Source: Neelides folsomi (taxonomy: Eukaryota > Arthropoda > Collembola > Neelipleona > Neelidae). Taken from it: a stretch of 64,000 nt of DNA. The notes under the pieces are model-generated. The model was not told the DNA's origin, ran no database searches, and saw nothing but the letters and a program-made list of their open reading frames with translations. The stretch lies in the NCBI GenBank assembly GCA_034687125.1, contig JAQGBZ010000021.1, positions 124,001 to 188,000 on the forward strand, in the 5' to 3' direction. Below are positions 51,001 through 62,212 of the stretch, piece after piece. Made by a program: the position numbers and the translations under genes. Each line of letters starts with the position of its first letter. Position 1 is the stretch's first letter.

Positions 51001-51420
51001 TTATTTATTGCTCCTCTAGCCGCTTTTTTAACAACCGGAAAGCCCATGGAGTTCAAAAGGAGAGAAACCTTTAAGGCCTTTACGCTTGACATTTACGGCT
51101 TTTCATTTTCCTCTTCTCTGATTTTTATCCCTTTACACACATGCCTGTGTAGGTTTGAAGGTAAATTCCGGTAAAATTTCATACAATTTGTTTACTCAAA
51201 CGCGAAATTAACAAGCTTTGATATAGACAATTTTAAATAATTTTTTATGAGGCAAACTCCAGACTGCATGATCACACTCTAATACTATTATTAATTATCA
51301 TTAATTATTTTAATAATAATTTAATTTATTATTACCTTCATCGGCGTGTATCGAAACAATGATGAAATGAAGGAGAACGACGGCCACGAGTAAAAAGCAC
51401 TTTGACATCTTCCCTACCAT
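11799..51420 (-). CDS. dpr: DPR-family two-Ig-domain neuronal surface protein, six coding exons
   Basis: Coding exons in order: 51420-51336, 26106-25913, 20821-20720, 20640-20532, 18449-18165, 12082-11799. They join in frame (phases 1, 0, 0, 1, 1) into 1,059 bases, 352 residues, a usual DPR length. Signal peptide about 1-26; a Ser/Gly-rich linker 30-66; Ig1 about 70-163 with C84, W96 and C146 and the family motifs SWIRRKD (95-101), HLLTVG (103-108), NDERF (114-118) and YECQIS (144-149); Ig2 about 167-258 with C187, W201 and C242 and motifs AEILG, FWYLNDRMINYD (200-211) and DSGNYTC (236-242); then NGEKPAAMQHG, a DPR hallmark, and a hydrophobic segment about 276-300. Known family role: cell-surface DPRs bind DIP receptors and contribute to synaptic specificity. 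The exact paralogue cannot be named. Sequons: N68, N239, N246. The 52-residue tail after the hydrophobic segment is unusual. Confidence 0.95.
13380..15466 (+). pseudogene. Decayed DDE_Tnp_4-like transposase with SWIM zinc finger
   Basis: A dead DNA-transposon gene. Exon 1 (13380-13614) encodes a CxxC...CxxC finger (C6, C9, C48, C51). GT-AG introns at 13615-13722 and 13788-13920 join in phase to exon 2 and to a coiled-coil exon from 13921. The catalytic signatures follow: IDGTYLNI (D codon 14375-14377), VDRGFRD (14620-14622) and RHVVESEYG (E codon 14772-14774), matching the D-D-E arrangement of DDE_Tnp_4 endonucleases (the fold used by Harbinger and ISL2EU-type elements). They lie in three different frames with stops between, so several frameshifts have occurred. 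A further open frame, 14805-15461, continues, and after one more shift near 15.2 kb the C-terminal part reads CTCQNGSRTLGTCSH (15296-15340), a SWIM finger, ending at TAA 15464-15466. Superfamily placement is uncertain. Confidence 0.85.
15571..15606. repeat. Perfect 14-bp inverted repeat
   Basis: GATTAAAGTAAATG at 15571-15584 and its exact complement at 15593-15606 flank an 8-base loop. It lies 105 bases after the end of the decayed transposase, so it might belong to that element's 3' end, but no matching sequence was found on the 5' side. Confidence 0.6.
18165..18449 (-). CDS. dpr: dpr coding exon 5: Ig domain 2
   Basis: 285 bases, acceptor TTTATCCAG, donor GTAAGA. It encodes residues 165-258 plus parts of two split codons. 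It holds all of Ig2: the AEILG start, first cysteine C187, tryptophan W201 in FWYLNDRMINYD, and DSGNYTC with second cysteine C242, ending in the VHILNG motif that follows Ig2 in DPR proteins. Confidence 0.97.
18450..20531 (-). other. dpr: dpr intron 4
   Basis: 2,082 bases, phase 1, donor GTAAGT, acceptor TTTATCCAG. It holds A+T-rich DNA and GC-richer islands near 19.0-19.4 and 19.6-20.3 kb. Its open frames, such as 19779-20048 minus and 19921-20139 plus, overlap each other and look spurious. Confidence 0.8.
20532..20640 (-). CDS. dpr: dpr coding exon 4: second half of Ig domain 1
   Basis: 109 bases, acceptor CGTTTCAG, donor GTAAGT. It encodes NWELHV, the DEGLYECQIS motif with the second Ig1 cysteine C146, and the strand LNLRVV that leads into Ig2. 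The last base is the first of a split glutamate codon. The match to DPR Ig1 is close. Confidence 0.96.
20641..20719 (-). other. dpr: dpr intron 3, 79 bases
   Basis: Phase 0, donor GTGAAA and acceptor CGTTTCAG. It splits Ig1 between residues Q127 and N128. It is far shorter than the other four introns. Confidence 0.9.
20720..20821 (-). CDS. dpr: dpr coding exon 3: middle of Ig domain 1
   Basis: 102 bases, exactly 34 codons, acceptor ATTTTTGCAG, donor GTGAAA. It encodes ASWIRRKDYHLLTVG and SNDERFYVLH, the most conserved part of DPR Ig1, with the core tryptophan W96. Both bounding introns are phase 0. Confidence 0.96.
20822..25912 (-). other. dpr: dpr intron 2
   Basis: 5,091 bases, phase 0, donor GTAAGT. 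It carries a degenerate A+T-rich tandem repeat at 23.39-23.54 kb and several GC-richer islands. The largest open frame, 25200-25649 minus (149 codons), has no recognisable domain and no Ig features; I treat it as chance. Confidence 0.75.
23392..23539. repeat. Degenerate tandem repeat, about five units near 29 bases
   Basis: Five consecutive units of 26-34 bases share the pattern TTATTTTGTAATTATTTTAA followed by T(A/C)AAATG(T/C)A. Approximate units are 23392-23420, 23421-23454, 23455-23480, 23481-23510 and 23511-23539. It lies within dpr intron 2. Confidence 0.6.
25913..26106 (-). CDS. dpr: dpr coding exon 2: linker and start of Ig domain 1
   Basis: 194 bases, acceptor TTCCTTGTAG, donor GTAAGT. 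The first two bases complete the glycine codon split with the signal-peptide exon. It encodes a Ser/Gly-rich linker (30-66), then ENSTVV, the GSTANLPC strand with the first Ig1 cysteine C84, and VKNLGSGV, which joins directly to ASWIRRKD of exon 3. N68 is a glycosylation sequon. Confidence 0.92.
32457..32476. repeat. (TA)10 microsatellite
   Basis: Ten uninterrupted TA dinucleotides in dpr intron 1. Confidence 0.9.
40511..40550. repeat. Short direct repeat, 19-base period
   Basis: ACAATTTATTAACAAT occurs at 40511-40526 and again at 40530-40545, and its first ten bases recur at 40541-40550. This is a small A+T-rich tandem duplication in dpr intron 1. Confidence 0.8.
46153..46177. repeat. GC-rich hairpin
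   Basis: GGCGGGG at 46153-46159 pairs with CCCCGCC at 46171-46177 around an 11-base loop, in markedly A+T-rich surroundings. GC-rich hairpins close Helitron 3' ends, but I see no CTRR terminus next to it and no coding sequence, so the assignment stays open. Confidence 0.5.
46288..46814 (-). mobile_element. Truncated Tc1/mariner transposase remnant
   Basis: Reading the minus strand from ATG at 46814, MAKGKPTTPG begins a basic N-terminus; after one frameshift the helix-turn-helix part follows (TTTIYSLINK, then KPKSGRKFKTGKAEDRILEK), a paired-like DNA-binding region. The second binding half ends in SRETARVRVKLLGYGSYKPK, then KRLKWAQAHRRWTDE, the conserved stretch just before the first catalytic aspartate of Tc1/mariner enzymes. 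Beyond that the match stops: the DDE core is absent and the frame ends at 46288. So about the N-terminal 40% of a transposase survives. Terminal repeats were not found. It lies in dpr intron 1 in the same orientation as dpr and is not functional. Confidence 0.85.
48355..48379. repeat. (AG)12 microsatellite
   Basis: An uninterrupted run of AG dinucleotides, 25 bases, in dpr intron 1. Confidence 0.9.
51336..51420 (-). CDS. dpr: dpr coding exon 1: signal peptide
   Basis: The ATG at 51420 starts MVGKMSKC, followed by the hydrophobic core FLLVAVVLLHFIIVSI and a likely cleavage after HA (residue 26). The exon ends after 28 codons plus one base at donor GTAATA, and the split glycine codon joins exon 2. 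A strong acceptor, CTTCCCTGCCAG, ends at 51485, so the exon probably runs 51484-51336 with 64 untranslated bases. This argues against an in-frame ATG further upstream at 51534. A second ATG at 51408 could also serve and would leave the signal peptide intact. Confidence 0.87.
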
Positions 51421-51484
51421 TTCCCCGACGTTTCTTCCCCGGTTTGTTTTTTTCTCCAGCTGGCCGTGACGATGGATGATGTGA

Positions 51485-52786
51485 CTGGCAGGGAAGGGAG
51501 AAATGTAATTAATCCTCAGTCTCAAATCAGACAATGAGTTAAAAAAGGAAGAATGTTCAACATCTTAACGCACTGATTCTCGCAATAATGTCTGAACCGA
51601 AGAAATTAATGACAAGGACTTTTTTCCAAATTAAAAACGTCCTCCAGTCTTTATCCAATTTTCTCACAGTTCTTTATGGACTGAGGATCAAAAGTAGAAT
51701 TGTGGAACAAAAGAATTCTTATTGATTAAAATATCAAAGTATTAAACTCACTTTTAAGAAGTAATAATAAATATATAAATATGAAGAAAACTTTTAGGAT
51801 GTGTTTTGTAACCGGAGCTTTAAAGTCTGTTGGGAGAATGAGTTTCGGCAGCTGCGGAGCACAAGGTTCACTTTCATAAAATGAGATTAAATGTTTGGGA
51901 AAGATGTTGAGTCGCTGAATGAAAAACACTTATTTGGGATGAGATGGATGTGGAAGTTCCCAAATATTCTTTTTTTCTTAACTCTGCTTCTGAAGAGTCT
52001 GAAGAGTTAAAAATGTCGTTGGTGAAGTGGGAGAAGAAAGACGCCGTTGTGGTCTCTTGGAGGGAATCTCTTCGTTGATCTCCGCCCCTCTCTTCACAAT
52101 TGACAGGAACGGAAAATGAAGCCAAGAAATGAATTCCTGTTCCTTTCAACCTTTCCTCGATCCTAATTAACCCAAAAGAGAAAAAAAATGAACAATTTGA
52201 AGATAAAATTACAAAAACAAATATTAGTCAAGAAAGATTGTTTTACTTAATCAAAATTTAATCCAATTAGGTACTTTGAAGGAATTCAATATTATTATAG
52301 TTTGGTTATAAAATAATTTCTTATTATAATTATCTAATTTCTTATTTTAACTCCAATTAATAAACGCGTTCATTCAAACGTAAAAACAATAAGGTATACC
52401 TAGGTATAGAACGTTTTAAGTATTAAAGACAATGCGCGATGTCTAATTCAATTTTGTAAAATTAGATTTGAATATCACTGCAGCATACAATACATGTAAA
52501 ATAAAGGTGTAATGTAAACTAATAAATAATATGCAAATGAGAAATGCCGCCCACCGTATAATTTTGTGGATTACCGCGCATCGTTATTCATAGGAGAATA
52601 TGCTTATCATTATGCATTAATAGTATAATAAATACAAAAATTATTATCACCATATACAAATATTATATTGTATGCATGAAATCTTAATTTAAGTTAGAGT
52701 ACATAGCTCCAAAGCAAAGTGAGTAATGAACGGTTAAATATTTAATGTTAGTTAGTGTTGAAAAGGAAGTGAATTGAGTAACTTAC
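51485..52786 (-). other. dpr: Proposed 5' untranslated intron of dpr
   Basis: The 1,302 bases between a GTAAGT donor at 52786 and the CTTCCCTGCCAG acceptor ending at 51485. It is supported only by the two splice-site matches. The open frames inside it (51726-51929 and 51874-52149, minus) have no recognisable features. Confidence 0.4.
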
Positions 52787-53169
52787 TTTCTCTTTGAGGA
52801 TAATCTGGAGTAGCAGGGTGAGATTGAAGGGTTGGTCTTGTTTCATCAAACGTCTTCTGTTCAGTGAAGTGGGTGAGGAATCGAAGTTCAATTTAGATTC
52901 TATTTCTTCTCTTTTGTATCTTTAGGAGGAGTTTGAGCGGATCTTGTGGTCTTATCACTTCAATGAGAAACTCTTCGACGATTCTCCGAGAGAAATAAAT
53001 TCGATTTTCTCCTACTTATTTCCCCCAACTTCCACACACTTGAACAACAGAGGTGCTCAAAATCCCAATCCTGATTTTCTATTCCCCTGTTTCCCTTATT
53101 TAAGGGAAATGTCCAATTTGTGACATGGGTGCTTCAACGACCTCCATCCAATTCGTCTTCATTTGCGAC
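52787..53169 (-). other. dpr: Candidate 5' untranslated exon of dpr
   Basis: On the minus strand an acceptor (TTTGTCTACGCAG, ending at 53170) and a donor (AGAAA followed by GTAAGT at 52786) bound a 383-base stretch upstream of the signal-peptide exon. It has several short ATG-started frames and no long frame, as expected for untranslated leader. Splice-site matches alone occur by chance, so this stays a proposal. Confidence 0.35.
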
Positions 53170-56100
53170 CTGCGTAGACAAATAGAAATTATTAGTCAAA
53201 ATTCCATTAAAAGAATAAAAAGGAAGTTGAAGAATAATAAAGGAGAAAGGGAAAAATAAGTAACTCAGTCATGCATTTCGGGTATGCACATCGGTATAAG
53301 TTGTTATTTAAGTCTCATGTGACCATTTGAGTAATTTTTGGCACGCGATTCCTGGCACTTTACTATCTCCTTCCTCTTCAACCTCCCGACTTTTCCCATC
53401 GCGAAAAAAAATTGGGACGTAATGAAAAGCGGCTTTATTCTCTCGAGAAAAAAAACACTCGGGAAAGGTCGATTGGATCAACCAGAGAATTTCCTCTCCT
53501 ATGAATGTGTGTGGATAAATGGATATAGAAAGTCTATTTATCTACTTCTAACTTACAAAGAATTCTCTATGCGTCTCTTAACGATCATTGCGAAATTCAC
53601 AGTTCACTGGAAATCTTGATATAAAGTTCATTCCATATAAATAAATATATTTGTATTTATAAGTACATTAATACGTATTATTAATGCTCAACGTTTATCA
53701 AAGTCTCGTGAAAATAGGGTAAGTTTAATAAAACTATAAAATTTCCACATTGAAATAAAAATTGTAATTAATTTACATTAAGTGTAATGTATAACTTATT
53801 AGCCCTGTATTATTATTAATAGTATGCATTAAAAATATTAGCGAATATTTGTCGTGCGAATCCAAACGTCTTTCCTTTTTATTATGAGTGATATTGGGCG
53901 GAGGGCAATTAAACCCTTTTTTCATCATGCGAAATTAGAAGGAACTCAAAGGGTTCTCTTTGAAGCCACTTTCTGCATGGTGTATAATGTTTGATAAATA
54001 TGTTAAATGAAGGCCGTTTTTAAATTCACAATGTTCGCTGGGTATAATTAAATGGAAACTTGGGCCTGGGGCAGGTTATTAAAGATCTTCTAATGGAACA
54101 TTATACGGGCTATATAAGAATTTTAATAGTCTTTGCCCTCAATTTTCTTCCTTCGTAAGCAGTATAGGAAGTATAATTGTTGGTTCATAACAAAGTTTTT
54201 CCATTATTTTGACCATCTTTTTTAGCCATGTTGGCTTTTTTCTTGGTTGTTTGAATAAATATTTCCCCTTTTCACTTCATCGTCTTTTCCTTACAATGAG
54301 CCTTCGTACACACATCGTAGATCGCTTAACTAACATTAAGTTATTGAGCTGTTGTGGTACACCCATTTATACAAAAGTAAATATATTGCATATAATATTA
54401 TACTCTAGACACTAATACAAAAGTGAATGTATTTATTGTACAAATATCAGTCATGTCCGATATATTTCGACATATAAATTATAAATAAATATATTTCTTT
54501 ACATGCATTCGAAGAATAATAATGATGATGAAAAGGAAAAGTGAAAGCATTATGTTCAATGTTTTTCTGCAAAAGGGAAAATATGGGTTATTTACTTTTT
54601 GTAAACAACATTTCACCACTTATGGTCTCTTTTGTTAAGGTATTGGCATGAAATTTGGTAAATAACTATTCTTTTTCTCTCATATCCGCTCTCCGCCTTC
54701 CATTTGTATTGGGCCTAATGCCTCTTGACGTCTCTTCCCACCATTTATTACATGGGTTCCTTAAGAAAAGACCACCGAGTCATTGACAGGTAAATAATAG
54801 GAGGATTTATGCCAACTCCATTCCTGATTCGGAGAATAACTATTGGAATTCCGCTTTATGAACCTTAACAACGTTTCTTTCCCATTATTCCCAATTGCAA
54901 CAGAACCGGAGTTATTAATTTTATTTATTTAATAGTTATTAAAATTATGACAAGGAGGAAATGTGTTTGATAAGGGGCTTAAAAGACTCAAATGCCGGAA
55001 TGGTAGTTAAATGAATAAATGAAGACTCCGTGGGGAATTCGGGGAGTAAAAGAAAGGAATGGTCTGTTGATGTTGCCTTTGTGCTGTTTCAGTATTCTAA
55101 ATAGAATTAGTAAATAGAATTCAGTCTGGTGTTATTGCTAGTAAATAAAAATTCCTCCCAGGGTCTATTTCTTTAAAATTCCTCGTTTCAACTTCCCCTA
55201 CATTTAAATGCACTTTCGCTAGCTTTGACTCTCTTCGCTTTCTGCATGAATTTATAAACCATCCGGGTAGTTAGCGAATCCTATACAACACATAACCATA
55301 TATGGTACTGCTTATAATGTCATATGTGTTACTACTTTAGTCTAATGGCTCCTGAATATGAAAATGAAGTCGTAAAGATAAAGACCTATCCCACTGAAGA
55401 ACTTTTTAATATAATATTTACATTAGACTCCCTCCTACCATTCTGCCCTAGAAAAATGTGGCAGAGAAACGTGGGCACATTAGGCCAAGATAAAAGGAGG
55501 ATTTTGAAGTATAGAGTTCCATGTTGAGAATAACTTTGCAAATTTTTCAATAATTTATGGTCGTTCTCTCCGAGTCTCCACACCTTTTTATCAGTGAGTT
55601 ATTGGGGAAGGAGGAGGGCCATAAAACTCCCTCACAACTCATTCCCTCACCCTTGAATTATTGGCCGCGCCCTTCCAAAATTTTCATTCTATAAACCATC
55701 AGCTACTCAAAAATCGGATCGCTAAGATTGCCATTCTCCTCAAATATTAAGTTTTTCCCATTTAGATGTTACCTGATAGAACCTTAATGCGTGAAACTGT
55801 GGAAGTGGATAAGAAATCGGATTGTATCAATCGCCCATTGGTTTATTAATGGTTTCGTGCATACAATACCCTTATTGTGTCAATAGTCTTTGTCTATTAT
55901 TAGTGTATTACATTAAAAGGTACTTAAAAGAGTGTGCGTACGTATAAATATGCGTAGGTACATAATTAAATATAACCTGATCGTATTAATACCGAGTGAA
56001 GAAAATCACTTATTGGCAATAATGACTTCATATAAAAATGTCCATAAAAGTCAAGCTGTTTTGTATTTTGACCAAGATAAGCCCACGATCCCGAATATGT

Positions 56101-59100
56101 GTGATATGTGAATAGTGAAGTTTGATGAGACTCAAATTTGCACGCAAGGACTCTTTTGCCTTTCCAATCATCTTATTATCTTTTCTCTTTTTTTGTCATT
56201 TATTAAGTGCCGTCTCTCCGCCTCTCTTGTTAAGAACACTCAAACCTATTTTTTCCTCCTATCTCCCCCATCAAGGTTTATTATCTAATAATTGCCTATC
56301 AATGCCTTTGAAATCATCAAATGACATTATTTCTCCAAATGGGCTTTATTCGTATTTGGAATATTCATTTAGAAATAAGCATATATTGGGAATGGAAAGA
56401 GTCAATGCAAATCGTGAGAGAGAAATGACACATGACAAACCACATGCGAGTGAGCGATTAGACGGGGAAATGACTTCTAATGGGAGCCTTTAATGTCCCA
56501 ATTATTCAACGAATTTAGAAAAAGAACCTTTCCATTTCCACTATTTACAATTTCCATTGTGGGTTCAGTTTTGGTTCGGATTGAAATCCGACGACTTTGA
56601 GTTAACTAATAATATAATCGTAAAGGATGTTTAGGACGGATTTTGGATGTTTAGCAGAGGTGATGTGTAATTACAGAATGTATGGGAGAATCCCTCAAAG
56701 AACAAGAGAGAGATGTGTGGGAGCTTTTAAAGAAAATCAATAATGAAATGAATATAAATCCTCTCTTTGCCTTCAGACTAATTTACTGTCCAAATCCTCG
56801 TTTTTGTTCTATATTTGAAATGTTAGTCTATCCATCATGATACTTAAACCTATTACCTTTATATTCTTTATAGCTTATATCCTAATTTATATCTTATTAA
56901 GTGTGTAATATATACCATAGTAGTTATATAAGGACTATCTTTTGTAAGTGCAAATATAAGGATCAGTACATCCATAAATTGTATCTGTTGTTAATAAGAT
57001 ATTAACTCATATTATACATAATTCAATGGAAGTATATTAGCCGAATTACACCAGAACAAGAATTAATACCAAGATTATTAGATTATACAACATTGTTCAT
57101 CGTATCTTAAATTGCAATAAAAGAACATTCATCCTGTGTATAGTTAATATAAAATTACATTATAAGGATGTAGCTCCATTATAAGTTCAATTAACCAGAA
57201 TTAATGCCCTGTATATCTTTGTATCTAATATATTATATGGCATTTAATAGTTGTAGTGCTTTTAGAACAAGCCTTTGAAATATAATTTCCGCTTAGTTCC
57301 TTTTGGTGCGTTAAGATTATTATTCCAAGTATCATTCCTTGATAGTTCATTTGGATTTGTAGTGAAATTGTAATTTGATGTCATAGGCAGGTTTCTCTGC
57401 GGTTTCCTCCAGCTCAAAATGGAGGTTTGGTGAAAATGTGAATAACCAAAGAGGAATGGCGGTATTTAATAATGAGCATTACAAATAAGAGAAGGAACAT
57501 TCATGCAAATGAGAACAATTGGAAAGGATTTTCCAGGTGTTTGCCCCAACACTCCTTTCCCATTAGACCCAAACTCCGTTGGAGATGGAGAGAAGGAAAG
57601 TTGGACTTCTTGGCTTCGGTTTCACTTCCTTCCTCTCCGCTCCAAATTTTCCCCATTCAAATCGGCGAGTCGAAAAATTGTGTGAAAAACTTGGGTTGAC
57701 AAGCGTGCATAAAATATGTGTTCCTTCTTTTCGACAGCTCTGAAGATTCTCTCGGACTTCCAAACTCTCAAAGAGGAAACTTCAAGTTCTTTTCTCCGAT
57801 TACGAAAAATAATTTTATGTTCAAAATTTACAAAAACTTAATTTACTTATCCACAATTCCACAACTTTTCCAACTCGGCATTCTTTCCCTTCCGCTTACA
57901 ATTCCATTCGCATTTTCATACCCATTTGCATCAACTCCATGTGCTTTTAATGAATTGAAAATCTTTGTGTGTGCGATCGCGAGGCTCAATTTTAATTTGT
58001 TAATTTTTCGCATTTGTTTTCTTTTGAAAAAAGTCCAAGAGCGAAACGAGAGACAATGAAAGCGGAGAAATATAAATTTTGTATGTTCATTAACTCCTGT
58101 GCGTGCCCTGACTCGTCTTTTTGTGCGAGAATTGATAAAGAAATTAAGGTGAAGGCGGAGTGTGGTGGGTTTTATTTTGATTTTATGCTCTCCACCTTTC
58201 GCCAGGGCATTAAGGAAGGCATAAAACCCATCCTTGCCACTCTCACGTTCCCAGAATTTCCCTCATTCGGGCTGTGTGTGTCAGCCGGGTTTTGATCCTA
58301 CGAGTAAGTAAATACAAAGCTCCTGCCCTCAGATGCCCTTAAACCCGCTTGACCCACTTACGTTCCTTCACGATCATTAGAAGGCGGACCGAGAGTTAAT
58401 TAGCTCATAAAAAGGAGGAAATAATCCATTATTTACTTCTCTCCCATCTATTCATACTTAATCAACTCCTCATTTTTTTAAATGGTGGATTTTAATCATT
58501 CACAATGAGCAGGGGATTTTAAATGGAAGGAGCGTAATTGGGATTCCAATTTGGGCTCGCACCCCTTCGTTACAACGGGCCCAGGTGAAGGGAGCGGAGA
58601 AGGGTCATTAATAAGGTTGACTTAACTGGGTTAAGCAAATTGGAGTCGTCGGGATGGATTTTTCACCGAGACAACGGGGGTATTGGGGAATGAGAGATGG
58701 GATCGAGGGATGGATGATTTATCATCAACATCTTCGAAGAAGAAAGCACACGCGAGAGATACCATATATATTAAATATATAATACATATAGCCTATTCAT
58801 ATATTAAATATCTGTCCATGAAAAATATTTCATATCAAAATTGAGTTGAACAAAATAATAAGGTAATAGAAATATATAAATGAGATTTATAGAACAAATC
58901 ATATATACTTCATATTGTATAACTGGAAATACATAGTAATTTACTTTCCTTAATAAGCTTATTGATACATCGTAATGTTAATCCTTTTTTCTGCAAAAAA
59001 AACCTGTCAATGTAATATAAAAAATCTTGCTATGCTTGTCGTTAATTTTAATGCTCTAATACAATTAATAAAGAGTTTCACAAATAAGAGTATGATATCA

Positions 59101-61658
59101 TGATACATATGAGTATACTAACATTACTTTCAATAGGATTTGGAAATTCAATATATGAAATATTATATAAAGTCCACATCTTGATTTTTCTTATCATTTC
59201 CTTTCAATCTCCTTCAAAGGGTAAAAAAGTTTATTAATGCAGAGACACATTTGTCACTTTCACGAGGCGATCAGTCGATTCTTCAAATACTCGTTTCAAG
59301 TCAATCACTCGATCCTTTCCATTTCTCATCCTTGGCAATCCTTGCCGTCAGCCGCCTTCAACTTCCGCACTCGACGATGACATATGAACGAATTCCATTT
59401 AAATTATAAAACTTTTTTTGAGACTCGGGATTACGACACAAGTTTTTTTTTAAATTTCTTTAATAAATTGAAAATTAAATGATTATAAATTAGGTGTCTC
59501 AACTCGCTGGTCTTTTTTGAGCATAATTCGACGAAATAAAAGACATTTTGCAAACATGTTTTTATACAATAATTTATTAAGGTAGCTCTAATTTATGTAA
59601 TAATGCAGTATAGATTTAAATCTGAAAAATAAGATAAACTATTTGTATTTGAAATACAATAAATGTATAAATGGTTTACGTATAGACCGCATGTTGTTTT
59701 ATTGGAGAAGTAGACACGTCGAGTCCTGTACATTTTGTATTTACTTTACAGCCCAAATGAATCCAAGAGAAATGTCAAAAGGGATTTTCTCTTCAAATCC
59801 AACTCAAGTGAATTGAATGAATGAGTGTGGAGGGCCTGTGCATATATTTTCCCAACCAGGTTCGTTTGGTGCAAGGGAATGTTGAAGGTGTATGGTGAAG
59901 GTGTAGGAAAGGTGTTGTGGACATATTGTGCGGTTCCGTTCGCGTGACTTCATTTCGATCCACCAATAATTGGGAATTGAAGCAAGGAGAGATGAAAAGG
60001 GGAAGGAGAACTGGAGGGAAGAGCTGGTGGAGAAAGACATAAGTCACGTCCAACGCCCCTTCAACGAGGTGAAAATAAATCCATTTGTTTCGCCCTCCAA
60101 AGACGCTGAATGAAAAGACGGACTTTTCCGCAACACAACGCCATCACCCAAATTCCCTCGATTCCCAAAACCCTCGTTAGACTTCTTTCCTCTCCGTCAA
60201 TGCAACAAATGAGATTCAGGAAACTCAAAAAAAAACGATTCCTATACACATCCACAGAAATACAATACATGCTTACACAGGTATTCAATAAGTATAGATA
60301 TACTGTATATCCATACTCTAAGAGTTCATCTATAGTAAGTAATCGCGTATAATAAACCTGTGTTTATATCTACCTTGTACAAACTTGAACCAAAGATGCA
60401 ATCAAAGTTCCTTTTATTGTCAATACAATATATTTGAATACTTTTTGTTCGCTTGGTTCAATCTGAGCTTTATAAAGCCCGATTTGGGCGTTGCGGGCGG
60501 ACCGTAAACTAAATGTTTATTAGGCAATTTCATACAATTAATACAGGAGGTTTATTGTCCAAGGGCGGAAGTTTATACATAAAGTGATGAGGAGAACAAC
60601 CTGTGAAGAGCGAACGACTTTCTCCACCGCTGTTGACTCCCCCAGAAATCAAACATAATTAGAATAGAGAAACGGTAAATTTTGAACAACAGCAATGTTG
60701 ACTTTGCTCCTGTTCAACAGTCGCTCCTGTTTACATTCTTACTATGTATAAAGAACTTTAAAGGCAAGAGAGAGTTCATGAAAGTTCATGAGAAAGTTAT
60801 GAATTTAAGATGGCTCAATTTCTAAACTTTTACAAATATAATATTACATTTATCGATTCATATTATACAAAGTAAATACAGAGCTCTTATATCTATTACC
60901 TAGTATGTATATTTTATTAGTATACCTATCTTCAATTTTGCTATTATTTATGTAGTAGTTAAGTATAAACCCCTTAAATAAATACATAAATTATATAGGA
61001 TCTGTATGGCTTGTAGCATAATGTTTTGTGCATGAACGAGTATAACGTTTAAGTAATAGTTGGATTTCAACCTTGGTTGTATATTTGGAAGAGATCATTA
61101 AACTTCCATGTGGATCATTTAATATTGTGCACACATTGAAGATCTGTTTATGTATGTTGAGGCTGTTGGGCATGAATCTCCTGTTGTAATAATAGGGAAG
61201 TGGATTAAGAAGAGGAGCGAGCAGAGGTTAAGTTAGCTGCAACTGAGGGACTCGTGTTCCTACAATTTTAATTCCCTCCTTCATTTTTAATCATTTTTGA
61301 CTTCACTCGGGGTAGTTTCAGTTTGTTCACTCTCTGGATAAACCCGTGGAAGGCCAATAATCAAAGTTTAATCTAATTTACTGCATCTCCGCTGCTCCGA
61401 GAGTGGGAATGAAGGTCGTAATTCAATTACACTTACCAACTTAAACACTAAACATGACTAGATGAAGAAATAGACAGGTCGTGGATAAAACACGCTACCA
61501 ACTACGAGATTATTTCCCATGTTATTTACTAAATATTGATGATGCTAAACTTTGGATAAATATTTCATTCCTGGCAAATTTTCACGAAATTAGTAATTTG
61601 GTAAATATAAATGACCCAATAACGAACAAACCCAATATTCATAAGAATTGGTTAACTT

Positions 61659-61690
61659 GTGTTTATGTTATGTGTTTATGTGTTTATGTT
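61659..61690. repeat. Short tandem repeat of TGTGTTTATG
   Basis: Three imperfect copies of TGTGTTTATG in a row; the first is followed by TTA and the last lacks two bases. Confidence 0.7.
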
Positions 61691-62173
61691 TTAATTTTCC
61701 TACTTTGTATTTTTAACATGTATGGACGAATAATTACTTTATAACAAATTTTACTGTTTTTCCGTGTCGGTTCATCCAGCACACCTGGATTAAGCTTTTC
61801 AACAATAAAAATAAACAAAGCTTGTAAATACACCATAAATAAAATATAGACGTTATAGGCATATACTGATATATCTAATAAAAGGTATTTAAAGCTAGGT
61901 GAGTGGAATTTTATTACAGACAATAAATATGAACCAACAACAAACCAACGTAAAATGTCCATAAATACTGGATAATAGCTTTATGTGAAGAAATAATTGT
62001 TTAATTTGTGGTTGACTTTGACATTAATAGGAACTGTTCTGTAGTGAATTTATTCAATTTTCAAGCTAGTTATTCATAATATTTATTATGAAAACGGTTA
62101 AAATGTTAATACCTAATTTCAATAATTACTTTAATTATTTACATCACATTCATTCAATTATCAGTAAATTAAC

Positions 62174-62212
62174 GTAAATTACCAACTTATCTGTACTTTA
62201 TAGGTAATTTAC
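62174..62212. repeat. 10-bp inverted repeat
   Basis: GTAAATTACC at 62174-62183 and its exact complement at 62203-62212, around a 19-base loop in A+T-rich DNA. No function is suggested by the context. Confidence 0.6.

Larger units (their letters stand above)
26107..51335 (-). other. dpr: dpr intron 1, 25.2 kb
   Basis: The longest intron, phase 1, donor GTAATA and acceptor TTCCTTGTAG, between the signal-peptide exon and Ig1. It contains simple repeats, a truncated Tc1/mariner transposase at 46.3-46.8 kb and a GC-rich hairpin at 46.15 kb. The rest alternates A+T-rich stretches with GC-richer islands full of short, unrelated open frames. I found no nested gene and no extra dpr exon. A long 5' intron fits a neural gene with intronic enhancers, but that is inference. 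Confidence 0.75.

Noticed and set aside
57718-58295. Two overlapping plus-strand frames of 113 and 93 codons
   Set aside because: They overlap in different frames, show no recognisable domain and have no convincing splice sites that would join them.
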